This document shows positions 33,481 through 45,882 of a stretch of 64,000 nucleotides of DNA, one piece after another. The DNA lies in the NCBI RefSeq assembly GCF_964656455.1, contig NC_135720.1, positions 100,948,696-101,012,695 on the forward strand, given 5' to 3'. Under the pieces are notes generated by a model. That model ran no database searches and was not told the DNA's origin. It saw only the letters and a list, made by a program, of their open reading frames with translations. A program made the position numbers and the translations under genes. Position 1 is the stretch's first letter, and each line of letters opens with the position of its first letter. This DNA comes from Halichoerus grypus (Eukaryota > Chordata > Mammalia > Carnivora > Phocidae).

Positions 33481-36234
33481 CATTGTCATGAAAAATAAAA
33501 ATATTTAATAAGAGTTTCAGAATTCTAAGGGGATCAGGTAGGGAGAAAAAGATAAATGCTTCAACTTTTATTGTAAAAATACATTTTACCAAACTGCTCT
33601 AAGTTATAAATAGTTTAAAAGAGAAGAGAAAAAGCGGTCTTTTAAATCTGAAAAACAAAACATTAAACAATTAATTTTCCATTAGGGCTTTAGAAATTCT
33701 TACCCAGTCCAGTGTTATGATCTTAAATATTTCAAAACCTAGAGTCCTTATAGAATACTTACCAAAGTCTTTTTCTAAGGTGAAGCACTGGAAATAATAA
33801 GTGTCTGTAAATGGCACAAGACATAAAAATAGCAATAGTTAGAGATCTGATGAGAATTTATTATGATGTATTAACAAGGAAATTTGGTTATTTCTGTGAC
33901 ATACAATATTTCAAGATAATAAGTAGAATTATGACTGATAACATTTTACCAGCACATATCAGACTTTTAGAAATTTTATATAATTTCTAGAATATTTATG
34001 TTAACATATATTCATACAAATATAATCTGAGAAGATTTAGCATCACTTATTTGACAATGCTTACCATGTAACTTAACATACCAAATAAGCCTAATTATTT
34101 CAACATCTCTCTTTTTATAATGAGAGAGAACAAATGAGAGAGAACAAATTCCAGGACACTCTGGAGTACCTCATATCTTAAAGTTATTTCTAAGGCAGAA
34201 AGATTTCATTTAGGATTTGATTTGGGGAAACCTGTCAAAATATCAAAGGTTTGAACACAGATGAATATGATACAATCCTCAGTTGCCCATTCAAAGTAAC
34301 AAAAATATGTCAAAGGCAAATATAGAAGGTTATATAGTTCTGAGCAAAATTTAGCTCTTTTAATATCTAGAAGATATTAAAGATCTGATGATAAAGGTAA
34401 CATGAAGTACAAGAGTCATTTTGATAAAACACAAGATCTTTTTTTTAAGTAGATTACTTTAAAAGTTAAGGAAAATCTTTCATAACTTATCAAAAGCAGA
34501 CCAGTATTCCAAGAAAACTTTACCCTTTTAACAGATAGAAAAAAATTAAGTTTTAGTTTTATATAAGTACACTATTGGTATTAAAGTTGGATTTTAAAAT
34601 CCCATAATAATTTTTTAGTCAACTTGACATATATAAAATTTCTTTCTCTAGATTCCTTTTCCATAAACCCTCTACAACTTTTTATATCCATTTAGGTTTT
34701 GTCCTTTATTTTTCCATTCTTATTCTGGAACAATCATTTTATTTTACAACAAAATTATTTTCTTTTTTTTTTCTCCTTTACCAAAAAAATGTATTTCCAT
34801 TCCTCACACCTTCTTTTACTGAAAACATATATCCTTTTTAAAAATACATTTCTTCCACCCTTATTATTTCTAGTAGTCTTGTAAAAAAAAAAATAAAACC
34901 TTTTTTGCTGACAATTTCAACTTTTTGTTCAAATATCATTTTCTCGATTTCAAAAACTTACAAAGCTTACCTAGAAAAAGAAACGATGCGAAGCTGTTGG
35001 TTCAGAAAAATTACAGATTTACTCTTAAAGGATAGCATCATTGTTTATGCATTACATTAAAATATAAATTCCCTCTATATAATATATTTAAAATTAACCA
35101 TACACTTTCTGGAAATTAACCAGTATGAGATTCATTCCCCTCTGTAGGCTCATCCTGACATTGTTCTGTTAGACTGGAAATTAAAGAACAGGTAGGACAA
35201 CAGGATCCCCACATTATTGTTGAAGACGGTTGCTTTAAGCTGAGTAGAAAGAATAAGGATTTGAAAAATGGGACAACTTATAAATTGATGGCAGATCTAT
35301 AAATATCTGGGAAGCCACCACCAGAATTCCCAGCCTTGCAAGCAGTTATAAGAAATAGGGGAACTTCTTTTAAACAAAGATTGCTGCCTCATTGCAAATC
35401 TGAAAAGACAAGGCAATAAAGTATAAGCCTATCAAAGAATGATTACAGCCTGGCCTTGAGGAATTATCACTGTATGTGTCCATGACAGAAAGGGTGGTTG
35501 TTCTTGTATTGGCCTTTTCAGCTGGCCACGTAGACCCTTTCTGTTGTTCGGTTTATTGTGATATAAGAGCAGTGGCTTTTAAACATGTTGGGTCATTCAG
35601 CAGTAACAAATATAGTATATATCATGGCCCAGTACATACCTACATATATAAAACACACAAGTAACCGAAATAAAAAGGTAATAAACTGACATGTATTTCC
35701 TATTTTCAGGATATGACATGCATGCATTCTATTTTGTATTTTGTGAAATTATTTTATTTATATATAAATAATAAATCTGTAATGAATCATCTAGAAATTA
35801 TAGATATAATTGAAGTTATATATTATTCATTTATCTATATCGATATAGATAATATGTATATTTTCTATTTAAATAAATGTTAATCATAATTCACCAATGA
35901 TCTGTGACCAGAGTTTAAAAAACAAGAAGTTATTCTAAATCCTTCCACAGTTGGAGAAAGCTCTCATGGGAGTTCCATTGCTTCTTACCTTCTAAAGGGA
36001 TGCCTGCTGCTTTGCCTACATTCCCTCAGTACCAAACATAGTTTGTGCAGAGTTAATTTATGTTTATTACTCTAAGTGTTCTGACATTTTCTCTTTGGTT
36101 CCCTTTGTAATCTCAATTCTTCCAACTTTTTAAACTATTTGTAATTTGTGCTTTGCAGTGAACACTAGGAAAAAAACAATTTTAAACTATCATATTATTA
36201 GTATCCTGTAGTAGATTAGCAAACTTATAAATAA
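33481..36234. other. AT-rich DNA, possibly decayed ERV interior
   Basis: About 2.7 kb with no confident family. A stretch at about 34640-34760 resembles antisense leader/internal DNA of old class I ERVs from memory, but too weakly to call. No exon or RNA gene seen. Confidence 0.3.
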
Positions 36235-37040
36235 CAGTTGACCCTTGAACAACACAGGTTTGAACTGTACAGGTCCACTTTTACCCGGATTGTTTTTTCA
36301 ATAACTACAGTAAAACACTGCAAATGTATTATCTCTTCCTTATGATTTTCTTAACATTTCTCTAGCTTATGTTATTGTAAGAATACAGTATATCATATAT
36401 ATAACATGCAAAATATTTGTTCATTTTTTATTTTATTATGTTAATCACCATACATTACATTATTAGTTTTTGATGTAGTGTTCCATGATTCATTGTTTGC
36501 GTATAACACCCAGTGCTCCATGCAGTACGTGCCCTCTTTAATACCCATCATCAGGCTAACCCATCCCCCCACCCCCCTCCCCTCTAGAACCCTCAGTTTG
36601 TTTCTCAGAATCCATAGTCTCTCATGGTTCATCTCCCACACCAATTTCCCCCCCTTCATTTCTCCCTTCCTACTATCTTCTTCTTTTTTTGTTTTTTAAA
36701 CATATAATGTATTATTTGTTTCAGAGGTACAGGTCTGTGATTCAACAGTCTTACACAATTTACAGTGCTCACCATAGCATATACCCTCCCCAATGTCTAT
36801 CACCCAGCTGCCCCATCCCTCCCACCCCCCACCACTCCAGCAACCCTCAGTTTGTTTCCTGAGATTAAGAATTCCTCATATCAGTGAGATCATATTTGTT
36901 CATTGTTTATGTTATCAGGCTTCTGGTTCATAATAGTCTACTTGTAGCTAAATTTTGGGGGAGTCAAAAGTTATACATGGATTTTCAACTGTGCAGGGGG
37001 ACAGCACCCCTAGCCCCCCACATTGTTCAAGGGTCAAGTG
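36235..37040. mobile_element. Tigger-type (pogo/Tc1-mariner) DNA transposon, split by an L1 end
   Basis: Terminal inverted repeats: CAGTTGACCCTTGAACAACA at the left and its complement ending near TTGTTCAAGGGTCAAGTG at the right, with inner parts also complementary ('gtccacttttacccgg' versus the right arm). This is the Tigger2/MER28-type terminus as I know it. There is no transposase, so it is a non-autonomous deletion derivative. Confidence 0.82.
36426..36891 (-). mobile_element. L1 3' end, 5'-truncated, minus strand
   Basis: Antisense carnivore L1 3'UTR, including the C-rich 'cccatccccccaccccc' segment. A 13-bp target duplication ATATTTGTTCATT lies at 36413-36425 and 36892-36904, both inside the Tigger-type element. 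Confidence 0.93.
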
Positions 37041-38126
37041 TACATTTTGGTTTTTAGAAGTATACTCTTCTTCATAACAAACTTTTCTCACTGTGGCATA
37101 AAACATGTTTATTAATAGGCTCAAATGTATTTTGTCTCTCCGTAAAAATGAAAAAGCCAAAAGTAGATAAGCTTATGTTTAACATTTTATGTTTATATTA
37201 TTTGGAAATGATTTATATATTCAATGAATATCCATGATGTAGTTTAACTTAGTATAAGCTTTGATTTTATTTACATAATTTAAATTACTTATTTTTTTAA
37301 TGACTATACTTGAATTAGACATCAAATAGTTAACTATCATATTATTTTTCTTGTTGACAAGTTATGAAGGCACATCTGCTTTTATTAAACTGGTAAGTTT
37401 AAATCAGCTTTAAATTATTAAATTAGCTTTTATTTATTAAAGATTATCCAAGATAATATAAACTTGAAAAACTTTTGGGTTCTAAATTTCTGAGAGTATA
37501 CTTGACATATATTTAATTTTCTCTAAGCCAGTTAAATAGGGCTCTTGACAAATTAATTTTGGCAATACCATCTGCAGGTAGAAAAATAACATGTATCTAT
37601 AACATATATATATATATAGGCAACATATAAATAGGCAGAGATCTTGTACCTTTTATTTTAGGAATTTTAGCCTTATCTCAAGTACAAAGCTCAAAAGAAT
37701 AGTTGGATCCAAATTGTGTTTCTGGCCAATTGAGTTTCTTAAGTTTACTTGCACAAATGGCCAAAATCTTTCACTAATTTGTTTGCTGTAAGGATCTTCT
37801 TAGAACTGTTTTTGAAGTCATTTTATCTTTGAGAAACTGCTGCATATCAATCAAAGAAATCATTCCATTGTCTTTTTTAAAGTTGCCCCTTAAGGTGGAC
37901 TTTTCTAAAACAAAGGAATCCTCAGTATGGCCATTATAATTCCAAATTATCCAAAAGTTCATCCAGTTTTTCAGAAAGGCACAAGATCCTGGTCCAAGGA
38001 CCAGGTAGAACCTATCTTGCCTTTTGTTTCCCTAAAATGTCTTACCTGTGGGGAGACCTGTTTTCCAATAGCTCTTCCAATACATGTGTTTCACCCGCTT
38101 TGGATCGGATGGATGACTTAACAGGA
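37041..38126. other. AT-rich low-copy DNA
   Basis: A (TA)n run lies at about 37600-37618. No recognisable exon or repeat. Confidence 0.35.
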
Positions 38127-38224
38127 AATGCTGAATCACTCTATTGTACAACTGAAACTAATAGCACACTGTATGTTAACTAACTGGAATTTAAATAAAA
38201 ACTTAAAAAATAAAAACAAAAACA
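38127..38224 (+). mobile_element. L1 3' tail, severely 5'-truncated, plus strand
   Basis: 'tattgtacaactgaaacta', 'cactgtatgttaac' and 'tggaatttaaataaaaac' are the terminal carnivore L1 3'UTR in sense, ending in an A-rich tail. Confidence 0.85.
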
Positions 38225-39039
38225 GATCTCCCTTCAGGGCTTCTTGACTCCATTCTACATATTTTCCTTATTTTCACAAAACAGTGGCCTGTATGAATGA
38301 TAAAGTTCATACTTATATTAGCAATTTGACCTTAACTATGTAGTCATAATATGTCTCTAGATTCTAAACCCAATAATTTTTCAGAATAATGAACCGGAGT
38401 CAGATTCCAATAGAAACCCCAGACCTCACCATGTACCTCACCATGTAGGGGTACCTGTGTAAAATGTACAGCATGAGGGGCCCCATCTGATGAGAGAACA
38501 GTTGACTCTGTCTGGGCAGCTGGCTCCCCCAAACAGGGAAGGATCGGCACATGCCAATTTCTATTCTCAAAGGTACGTTCAGAATTCACCAGAACTGATG
38601 AAGTGAGTGAGCACAGGGACAAGACAGAATTATAACTGATTGAGGTCCCTTGACACAGAAACAGAGGTGGAGTGAGATTTATTTTTAAGGGAGATGACTA
38701 GTTGAAAGGAAAGGCCTGTAACAAGTACTGGTTAAACATATCCTGAGTTCCTACAAGATCTAATTCAGCAACTTGTTGATTCACCTAAAGACTAACTTAC
38801 GACAAGATATTGTCACTATCTTTGATGTTACTCTCCTAATATTTTTTTTGTATTTTAGTAAAGAATTGGTACAACCTAAAGATGCTTCAAGTTTTAAAGT
38901 TCAATCCTAAAGATGAAATTATTATAATCTTGGAAATGATACTCAGCTCCCATCTAAAGTAAAAAACAAAACAAAACAAACAAACAAAAAACTGAAAAAA
39001 AATGGAGACATTAACACTATATGTTAGAAAGCTAATTCA
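38225..39039. other. Low-copy DNA with a 92-codon minus-strand open stretch
   Basis: The open stretch 38622-38344 (minus) has a protein-like composition rich in Pro, His, Gly and Trp. It lies on the same strand as the ERV relic 5 kb away. I do not recognise it; a retroviral gag origin is only a guess. Confidence 0.3.
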
Positions 39040-39245
39040 AGGGTGCCTGGATATCTCAGTCAGTTAAGCGTCCAACTCTTGGTTTCAGCTCAGGTCACAG
39101 TCTCCGCCGAGTCTTGAGATCAGCCCCATGTCTGGCTCTGTGCTCAGCGTGGAGTCAGCTTAAAAGACTCTCTCTCCATCTCCCCCCTCCCTCCCCACTT
39201 GCACTCTTTCTTTCTCTCTCTCTCAATAAATAAATTTTTTAAAAA
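39040..39245 (+). mobile_element. Older-type CAN-SINE, plus
   Basis: Older head variant ('ctcttggtttcagctcaggtc'), diverged. Target duplication GYTAATTCA at 39031-39039 and 39246-39254. Confidence 0.9.
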
Positions 39246-39383
39246 GTTAATTCATTCATATTTCCAAACATCAGTCATATCACTAATTGTTATTTTGTAT
39301 GTTCCAGTTTTCCTCTGAGAATATAGTTTATATCCATCAAAAATTTACATATACATATAAAGCTATGTATATGTATATGTAGT

Positions 39384-39434
39384 AACTGTGAAGTTACTGT
39401 ATTTTATGTATAACTATGTAGTAACTTCACAGTT
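39384..39434. repeat. Inverted repeat (15-bp arms, 21-bp loop)
   Basis: AACTGTGAAGTTACT at 39384-39398 is the exact complement of 39420-39434. Confidence 0.92.
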
Positions 39435-42400
39435 TTGACTGAGGCCTATAGTCTATTCATTCTTGGTGTGTCTTAAAACCCTAATAAGGTGTAGGCTATT
39501 ATCATTAGAAAACATTTTCAATTCAAGATGTACAGACACCTCTACTACACAATGATGTGGAATATAACAAAAAACAGAAATCACAGTTGTTGCTCTGAAA
39601 GCATTTCTAATTTAGGGGGAGAGAACAAACATATATTTGAAAATAAAAATTCAGCTAAAGTCAGTTCTAATGTCAAATGAAATAAAATAATTGGAAAGAA
39701 TTTAGAAGAAAACAGCAAATATCCTGTAGGCCAGGATGGTCTAGTAAGGCTTCCTGGAAGAAACAGGGCTTAAGCTCAGTCCTGAAAGATTACTGTGAGT
39801 AGGATACATGGAGAGGAGAGGAGAAGAGAGAGAATCCAAATAAGAAAGACTGATAATAATAATAAAAGTACAGAATATTTATCTCTTTTGTGTAAACAGT
39901 AGATCAGTTTGATTAGAAGAGGAAGAAGAGAATGTGTAAGGAGCAATGTGTTCTTTCCTTCCTTCCTTCCTTCCTTCCTTCTATCCACCCACCCACATAT
40001 CCAGCAACTGAATGGCCAGGGAGCTAGCTGAGGGGCAGAGCTAGATTGGAACTAAGGTTGCTGTGCATTCAAACTTGTAAGAGTATAATAAATTCCCAAT
40101 GCATATTTGTAAGAGTTTAGATGGAGATATAGAGATGGGATGAGTTTCTTTATAACTCTTTTCCAAAGATTAACTCATTAGGTTAATAAGTGTAGTCAAG
40201 GAAACAAAGCTGAAGAAAGAAAAAAGAGAGATGTAAGTTCACACACATGTTGGTATATGTATATGTGTCTATGTGTCTGTGTGTATGTGTACAAAAGAAG
40301 AAAACATCATTCAGGCATTGATAGCATCCCTGTCAAAAGAACTGAAGTATCCCTTTGAGTACTGTCTTTGCTCATTGGTTTGCACAAAATTTCTTCTCTT
40401 CTTTTAAACTGCTGCTCACCAAAGAAAGAGGCCAATGGTGGGGAGAAAGAGAGTAAACGAATGCTTGGACAGTCTTCACCATAACATGAAGAACTCCCAG
40501 GACACTTCTTTCTGGGAGCAGATGGGATAAAGTAGATAGAAGAGGTACATGTGTTCAAATTTCTTAGAGTACCTTTTGGTTTTAGAAAGTCCTTTAGAAG
40601 GTCATCTAAGTACTCTGAGCCCAAGTATGGACATCTGTTAAATTAAATCAAGACCGAGTAAGAACATAATTAGACTATCTTAAGTACAGAAAAGGTGGTA
40701 TTTAAAAGTTGACTAGGTTTGTGCACGCCCGCGCGCACGCACACACACACACGCACACACAATCCACTTTGTATAGAAAACGAGTCATATATTTTTGTTT
40801 TGCGGAATCTACATGATAATTGAGATGCACATATATATAGATCGTGGGAAGAAAACAAAGGGCAAGTGAGTACAGGCTTATTCATATATCATAGATTAAA
40901 ATTAGAACAAAAATGTACATACTTGATTATGATTTAAACCATTAATATGACTTAATAGCACAGAGAATAGTACATTGGCTCTCTTTTAGATATCTAAAAT
41001 GTTCTATTTCTGCTCTGATGGGTTGAAATCCTCCTACTACCACAAAAACAATTATAATACATTAAATTATATGATCATTTTAAAAGTGTTTTATGGGAGA
41101 CCAAGGTAAGGTTGAAAAAAAAATCAAATCTTCCCATTCCTTTACCACACCCAAAATGAAAGAAGGAGATGGAGATAGGTTTTGCTTGTGTTAAAAAAAA
41201 AAAAAAAAAAAAATCCTTGTGGTAACCTATGTGCCCAGCCTGCTTCATTATCTTCTGCTAAATAGTAAAACAATAATTAGAATCCTCATATGTATCTCTA
41301 ACTTATGTTTTGTATAAATCAGTTTTAGCAGTATATGGGATGACCAGCCATTGTGACGTTATGAAGTTATATTTTGAGATTGACATGACTCTCATGGAAA
41401 AAATAAGTAATTTCACAGTTGCTGAATAATAGTATGAACATGATCAAAGAAAGCAAAGATGCAATTCATCTCACCATTGGCGACTTTATGAGGTGAAATC
41501 CATAGTTAAACAGATTCATATTGATCCAAAGGTGTTTTACCAGCACTCAGCAATGCTAGCAATCTAATTTACCTCAAGATTTGATAAAAGGTAGGATTTA
41601 TTCATCAAAATATTTTTAAAGGCTACTTGTTCTTTGCCTTCTTTTATGGTTTAGCAAATTGGAGCCTTTGTGGGTTTTTTTTTTTTTTTTCTGTAAGAGT
41701 TTACTACATTCATTTACCATGAGTTAGTATCCATTGATAAAATAATCTTAAGGAATGAGTAACATAATATTTAAAAACTCTGAAATAATAAGTTACTGCT
41801 ACATTTATTTGTTCAAATAAGCCATAGGTATTAGATAGAATTAAAATTAACACAACCAAGGTTGGTGAATTTCAAACAATATAATCTAATTATTAGGGGA
41901 TGACCATAGAGGAAATGATACTTTTATCTCTGGTTTTCTTGAGAAAGTCACTATTATTTGTTAAGCCCTTCTTCAATAGTTTACTATAAGCACAGCAAAA
42001 AAATCAAAGTTTTCTTTTTCAGGTAGTTTGAAACAATATGGAATTAGGGATACAACAGAATCAAGTTTTAAGGCATCCTTGGAGGTGGACTGTTTATGTG
42101 CCCTGCACTCATGTACTAAACTTAAGAACTGACTTGAGTATGAGATAATAATTTTGAGATATTTTTGAAATCTAATCTTCTCTGGATCTTGAGGTAATCT
42201 GATAGTTTAACTAAATAAGCTAATGATCTCATATTTCCATATATAGATTGAGATTCCATATTGAGATTCAAATTTATATCACAAGTTGGTATGAAATCAC
42301 AATGTTTTATTTGTTGCTTTTGCTCATCTATTTTTGTTTTTAAGGTGCCCCCTTACCCCAGCCCTTTGCTCATGTTTCCTGACATGTCGGGTAATCTTTA

Positions 42401-42604
42401 GTTTCTCTTTGGTTTGGAAGGTTTTACTTCTGTTTTCTCTTAAGGAAAAATATTTATAATGGTTTTTGTGTTCACATTCAATCACAGATAATAGGTAGTT
42501 TTGACAAACCATGCTATTTTTCCTGTTGGCATTCCTAATGTCAAGCTGGATCTAATTTCCCACTGATTTCCATTTTAGAAGGAACAAAAAAGACACTGTG
42601 TTTT
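39435..42604. other. Low-copy DNA with simple repeats
   Basis: It contains (CTTC)n at about 39952-39981, a (TG)n-like tract at 40250-40290, CA/CG-rich alternating sequence at 40722-40760, poly(A) at about 41191-41212 and poly(T) at about 41674-41691. No exon or interspersed repeat recognised. Confidence 0.45.
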
Positions 42605-43045
42605 CTTTTTCTTTCTTTTTTTTTTTCAATTAAAATATATTTGACATATAACATTTTGTAAATTTAAGGTGTACATGTTAATTTGATACATTTATATATT
42701 GTAGTATGATTGCCATTGTAGCAGTAATTAGCACCTCTATCACTTACATAATTATCCTTTCTTTTTAGTGGTTGGAATAATTCAGTTCTAGTCTCTTAGC
42801 AAGCTTGATGATTATACTACAATATTATTGTCTATGTTCACTATACCATGCATTACGTCTTTAGGGCTTATTTACTACCTGTTGCAAGTTAGTGTCCTTA
42901 AGCAATATGTGTCCTATCTCTCCACCCCTACCCCTAGTAACCACTACCATTTTATTCTCTGTTTTTACAAGTGTGACCTTTTTAGATTCCACATATAAGT
43001 GATACCATATAGTACTTGTTTTTCTCTGACTTAGGATTATATTTT
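42605..43045 (-). mobile_element. L1 3'UTR (old L1M type), minus strand
   Basis: Poly(T)-rich start, then 'tttgacatataacattttg', 'gtagtatgattgccattgta', 'gttctagtctcttagcaag' and 'agattccacatataagtga' in antisense order. Confidence 0.85.
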
Positions 43046-43241
43046 TAAAGACTCATGCTTTGAGAAAGACTGAAATGCTTTCACATAAGAGGGAGAAACA
43101 CCAAAGGAATTTCTCCATTCTTAGTACAAATTGAGACATTCAATAATTTTCTTTTGACATGTAGCCTCCCTTCACCGCAGCTCTTGAAAATCACTTTTTC
43201 TTCCTTCTGTAAGAGGTGTTTTTGTTGTTTCTTTTTTTCTT

Positions 43242-43443
43242 TTCTTTTTTTTTTTTAAAGATTTTTTATTTATTTGACAGAGAGAGACATAGCGAGAGAG
43301 AGAACACAAGCAGGGGGAGTGGGAGAGGGAGAAGCAGGCTTCCCGCGGAGCGGGGAGCCTGACGCGGGGCTCGATCCCAGGACCCTGGGACCATGACCTG
43401 AACCGAAGGCAGACGCCTAACGACTGAGCCACACAGGCGCCCC
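43242..43443 (-). mobile_element. CAN-SINE, minus
   Basis: Complete and with several CpGs retained, so relatively young. Exact 16-bp target duplication TGTTTCTTTTTTTCTT at 43226-43241 and 43444-43459. Confidence 0.95.
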
Positions 43444-43459
43444 TGTTTCTTTTTTTCTT

Positions 43460-43945
43460 CCAGAGCCTTTCTGATATGGGGGATTAATATTTCAATGTAC
43501 AATTATAAATGCTGGCCTTGGTGGAAACTTTTCTGTCCCTTGTTAACATGACTCTTGGGATAGCTTCTTCAGACAAGGCTTTGTAGTGAGTAGAGAGCAA
43601 CTTTTAACAAGAAGATGGCACATGATGTTGGGATCTAAATGCACAAGCACCACTCAAAGTTCTTGTCAGAAAAAATTGGACTAATAGGGGAAAATGTATT
43701 TCTCTTTCTAGTTGATTTAGTATTTTTATGATCTCAAGTGTTTTTATGTGTAGGACTTGTGCATGCTCTCTCTCTCTTTAAAATACATAAATACATAAAT
43801 CTTAAAAAAAAAAGAAATACAATCTCCTTCACAATATGGAAATGCAAATAAATTTCCAAATGTCTGTCAAAATTAAGAGCAGTTCCAGATTTTTATGGTG
43901 GTTAAAACCTCAAATACACTTGGGTTAATTTTCTAATAGTGCATG
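43460..43945. other. Low-copy DNA with a possible SINE tail
   Basis: A CT tract, AT-rich linker and poly(A) at about 43765-43814 look like the 3' end of a 5'-truncated SINE, plus. The rest is not assignable. Confidence 0.4.
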
Positions 43946-44310
43946 TAATTGTTTTGTGATTGTGAGCCAGTAGTTAACTAATTTTCCTGTTCCTCATTTA
44001 AAAATGGAGATAATAGGGCGCCTGGGTGGCTCAGTTGGTTAAGCGACTGCCTTCAGCTCAGGTCGTGATCCTGGAGTCCCGGGATCGAGTCCCACATCGG
44101 GCTCCCTGCTCAGCGGGGGGTCTGCTTCTCCCTCTCGTGCTGACCCTCTTCCCTCTCATGCTCTCTGTCTCTCATTCTCTCTCTCTCAAATAAATAAATA
44201 AAATCTTTAAAAAAATAAAAATAAAAATAAAAATGGAGATAATAAGAGTACAGTTGTCCTAGGACTGCAGTGAGGATTAAAGAAGATACAACAAAATGCA
44301 CATATGAGTT
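43946..44310 (+). repeat. MIR split by a CAN-SINE
   Basis: 'gtgagccagtagttaac' and 'tcctcatttaaaaatggagat' lie before the SINE, and 'ggactgcagtgaggattaaag' after it, as one MIR. Confidence 0.65.
44016..44228 (+). mobile_element. CAN-SINE, plus
   Basis: Complete. Exact 16-bp target duplication AAAAATGGAGATAATA at 44000-44015 and 44229-44244, inside a MIR. Confidence 0.96.
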
Positions 44311-44367
44311 ACTATTTATTATTATATTAATTCAGGTCTTCCATCATAGAATAAAATAATTACTGTT

Positions 44368-44435
44368 TCTACTTTCACATTCCTACACTTGATCTTAGCC
44401 AAAAGGCTGAGAAGCAATCTACTTTCACATTCCTA
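44368..44435. repeat. 18-bp target-site duplication around the U2 fragment
   Basis: The copies at 44368-44385 and 44418-44435 are identical. Confidence 0.93.
44383..44418 (-). pseudogene. RNU2: Truncated U2 snRNA retropseudogene (first 36 nt)
   Basis: On the minus strand these 36 bases match the 5' end of U2 spliceosomal snRNA from its first nucleotide (ATYGCTTCTC..., through GGCTAAGATCAAGTGTAG). There are only two differences, both at CpG positions (C to T on one strand or the other), as expected from methyl-CpG decay. U2 normally pairs with the intron branch point and is about 190 nt, so only about one-fifth is present. The piece is flanked by a perfect 18-bp direct repeat TCTACTTTCACATTCCTA (44368-44385, 44418-44435), showing insertion at a staggered break. 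There is no A-tail. It is not a functional RNA gene: the Sm site and 3' stem-loops are absent. The outermost bases are shared with the direct repeat, so the edges are ambiguous by about 1-3 bp. Confidence 0.9.
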
Positions 44436-44439
44436 AATA

Positions 44440-44690
44440 CATTCTCAAATCTCTGCTTTCTCCCTGTTGCTCTTTGCATTTCATGAAAACTGTTTACTGC
44501 AGGTCAATAATGATTTCCCATTTGCTGAATAAATGAGTATTTTTCAGACCTTCTCCTCGATTCACTGCAACTTTTGGCATTGTTCACCATTGCTTTTGTC
44601 TTGCAACTCTTTCCTATTTTGTCACTTCAGTGTATTAGAGAACACAGAAGAATCTCAAAGTGTGAGCCTCCTCTTTTAACTGCCTGCCCA
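44440..44690 (+). repeat. Possible L2 fragment
   Basis: 'gcaacttttggcattgttcacc' resembles the L2 ORF region; otherwise diverged. Confidence 0.35.
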
Positions 44691-45287
44691 GCTAGTAAGG
44701 AACTCTGTTGTTTTAAATATATGTCCTATGCTCTATGCTCTATATGCCATATAGCACCTATGCCCTTCTCTCTAGACTATGTGGGTTGACCTTTCCAGTG
44801 TGGCTTTTTCAAAAGTAACAGTAGCAAATTCATATACTTGCTACTTAAAACAGATTAACATGAGATTACTTGTGAAAACCAAGAGATATTATTTGAATGG
44901 CAACTATGCTTATAATAAGAGGCTTATAATTGTAGGCTCTAGCTGTAGTTTGATAGACTATCTATGTTCCTTTAGTACATTATTTTATGTCACTGGGCTA
45001 TGGATTCTGTGGATGTATACTTTGGCCTCAAGAAATAAGCTAGAAAAAGAATCGTGGCTGGGGATCTGTAGATGAGTTAAGGATATTTAACATGGTCCCT
45101 GGTGACTTTCTTATTGGAAGTCAGATATAATTGCCTCTCCAATCAGGAACAGGTGATTAAAAGACAAAAATTAGAATATGAAGTGGCAGGAAAAGTCTGG
45201 ATACTATTGCTGCTATTAACACAAATAGGTAAGAGAGATACCAGAAAAAGATTTATTTCAATGGCAGAAAAAGCCTAGGACAGTGGT
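44691..45287. other. Low-copy DNA
   Basis: A 98-codon open stretch (44779-45075) shows no known domain. Nothing else seen. Confidence 0.35.
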
Positions 45288-45400
45288 TCTTAAATTGTAA
45301 TGCACAGAAGAATCATCTGGGATATTTGTTAAAAATACAAAGCCTCAATCTCTAACTATTTTGGGTAGTCTTTAGAGGGTATCTTATATGTGTTCTCAAA
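45288..45400 (+). mobile_element. MER5A-type DNA transposon (hAT-Charlie) 5' part
   Basis: 'cagtggttcttaaattgtaa', 'cagaagaatcatctggga' and 'tttgttaaaaatacaaag' give the MER5A left half in order. Confidence 0.8.
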
Positions 45401-45882
45401 GAAATCTCCCCCTACAGACTGCTTTTGCTCTCCTGCCAAGAGTGCAGGGCATCTGACCTATCCATTGGGAGTCCATTCCGCCCTGGGCATAATGGGCTAC
45501 AGCTGTACCCAGCTGTTACTCCTCTCAGAAAATGCCACTCTGCCAGAGTGCTGTTTCCCAGTAACAAGTAAAACCCAAGTACCAAAACCCCTGAGATTTT
45601 AAAATACTATTTCCCTCCCTGTGGTTCTCTCTGCAATGTGGCCTACTGCCACAATGCTCTGCACAGAAATGGGGAGGAAATGTACTATTGCCCTATCAAT
45701 TGTTAGCCTCTTAACAGCACCCTATACTAGCAGGAAACGTAACCCTTTTATTCCTTCTTCTTCTCCATACGTATTACAAAGCAAATACATGTCTCAGAGG
45801 TTGAGGGCTGCATATATCTAGCACTATTTGAGGCCCATTGCAGAACACCACGTCGAAATGTTTGCCTGAATTTTTACAAAGC
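45401..45882. other. Low-copy DNA
   Basis: Slightly GC-richer than its surroundings, with open plus-strand stretches (45390-45602 and 45621-45821) but no recognisable domain, splice context or repeat. Confidence 0.35.

Noticed and set aside
44383..44418. Functional U2 snRNA gene
   Set aside because: Only the first 36 nt are present, with no Sm site, no 3' stem-loops and no upstream control elements.
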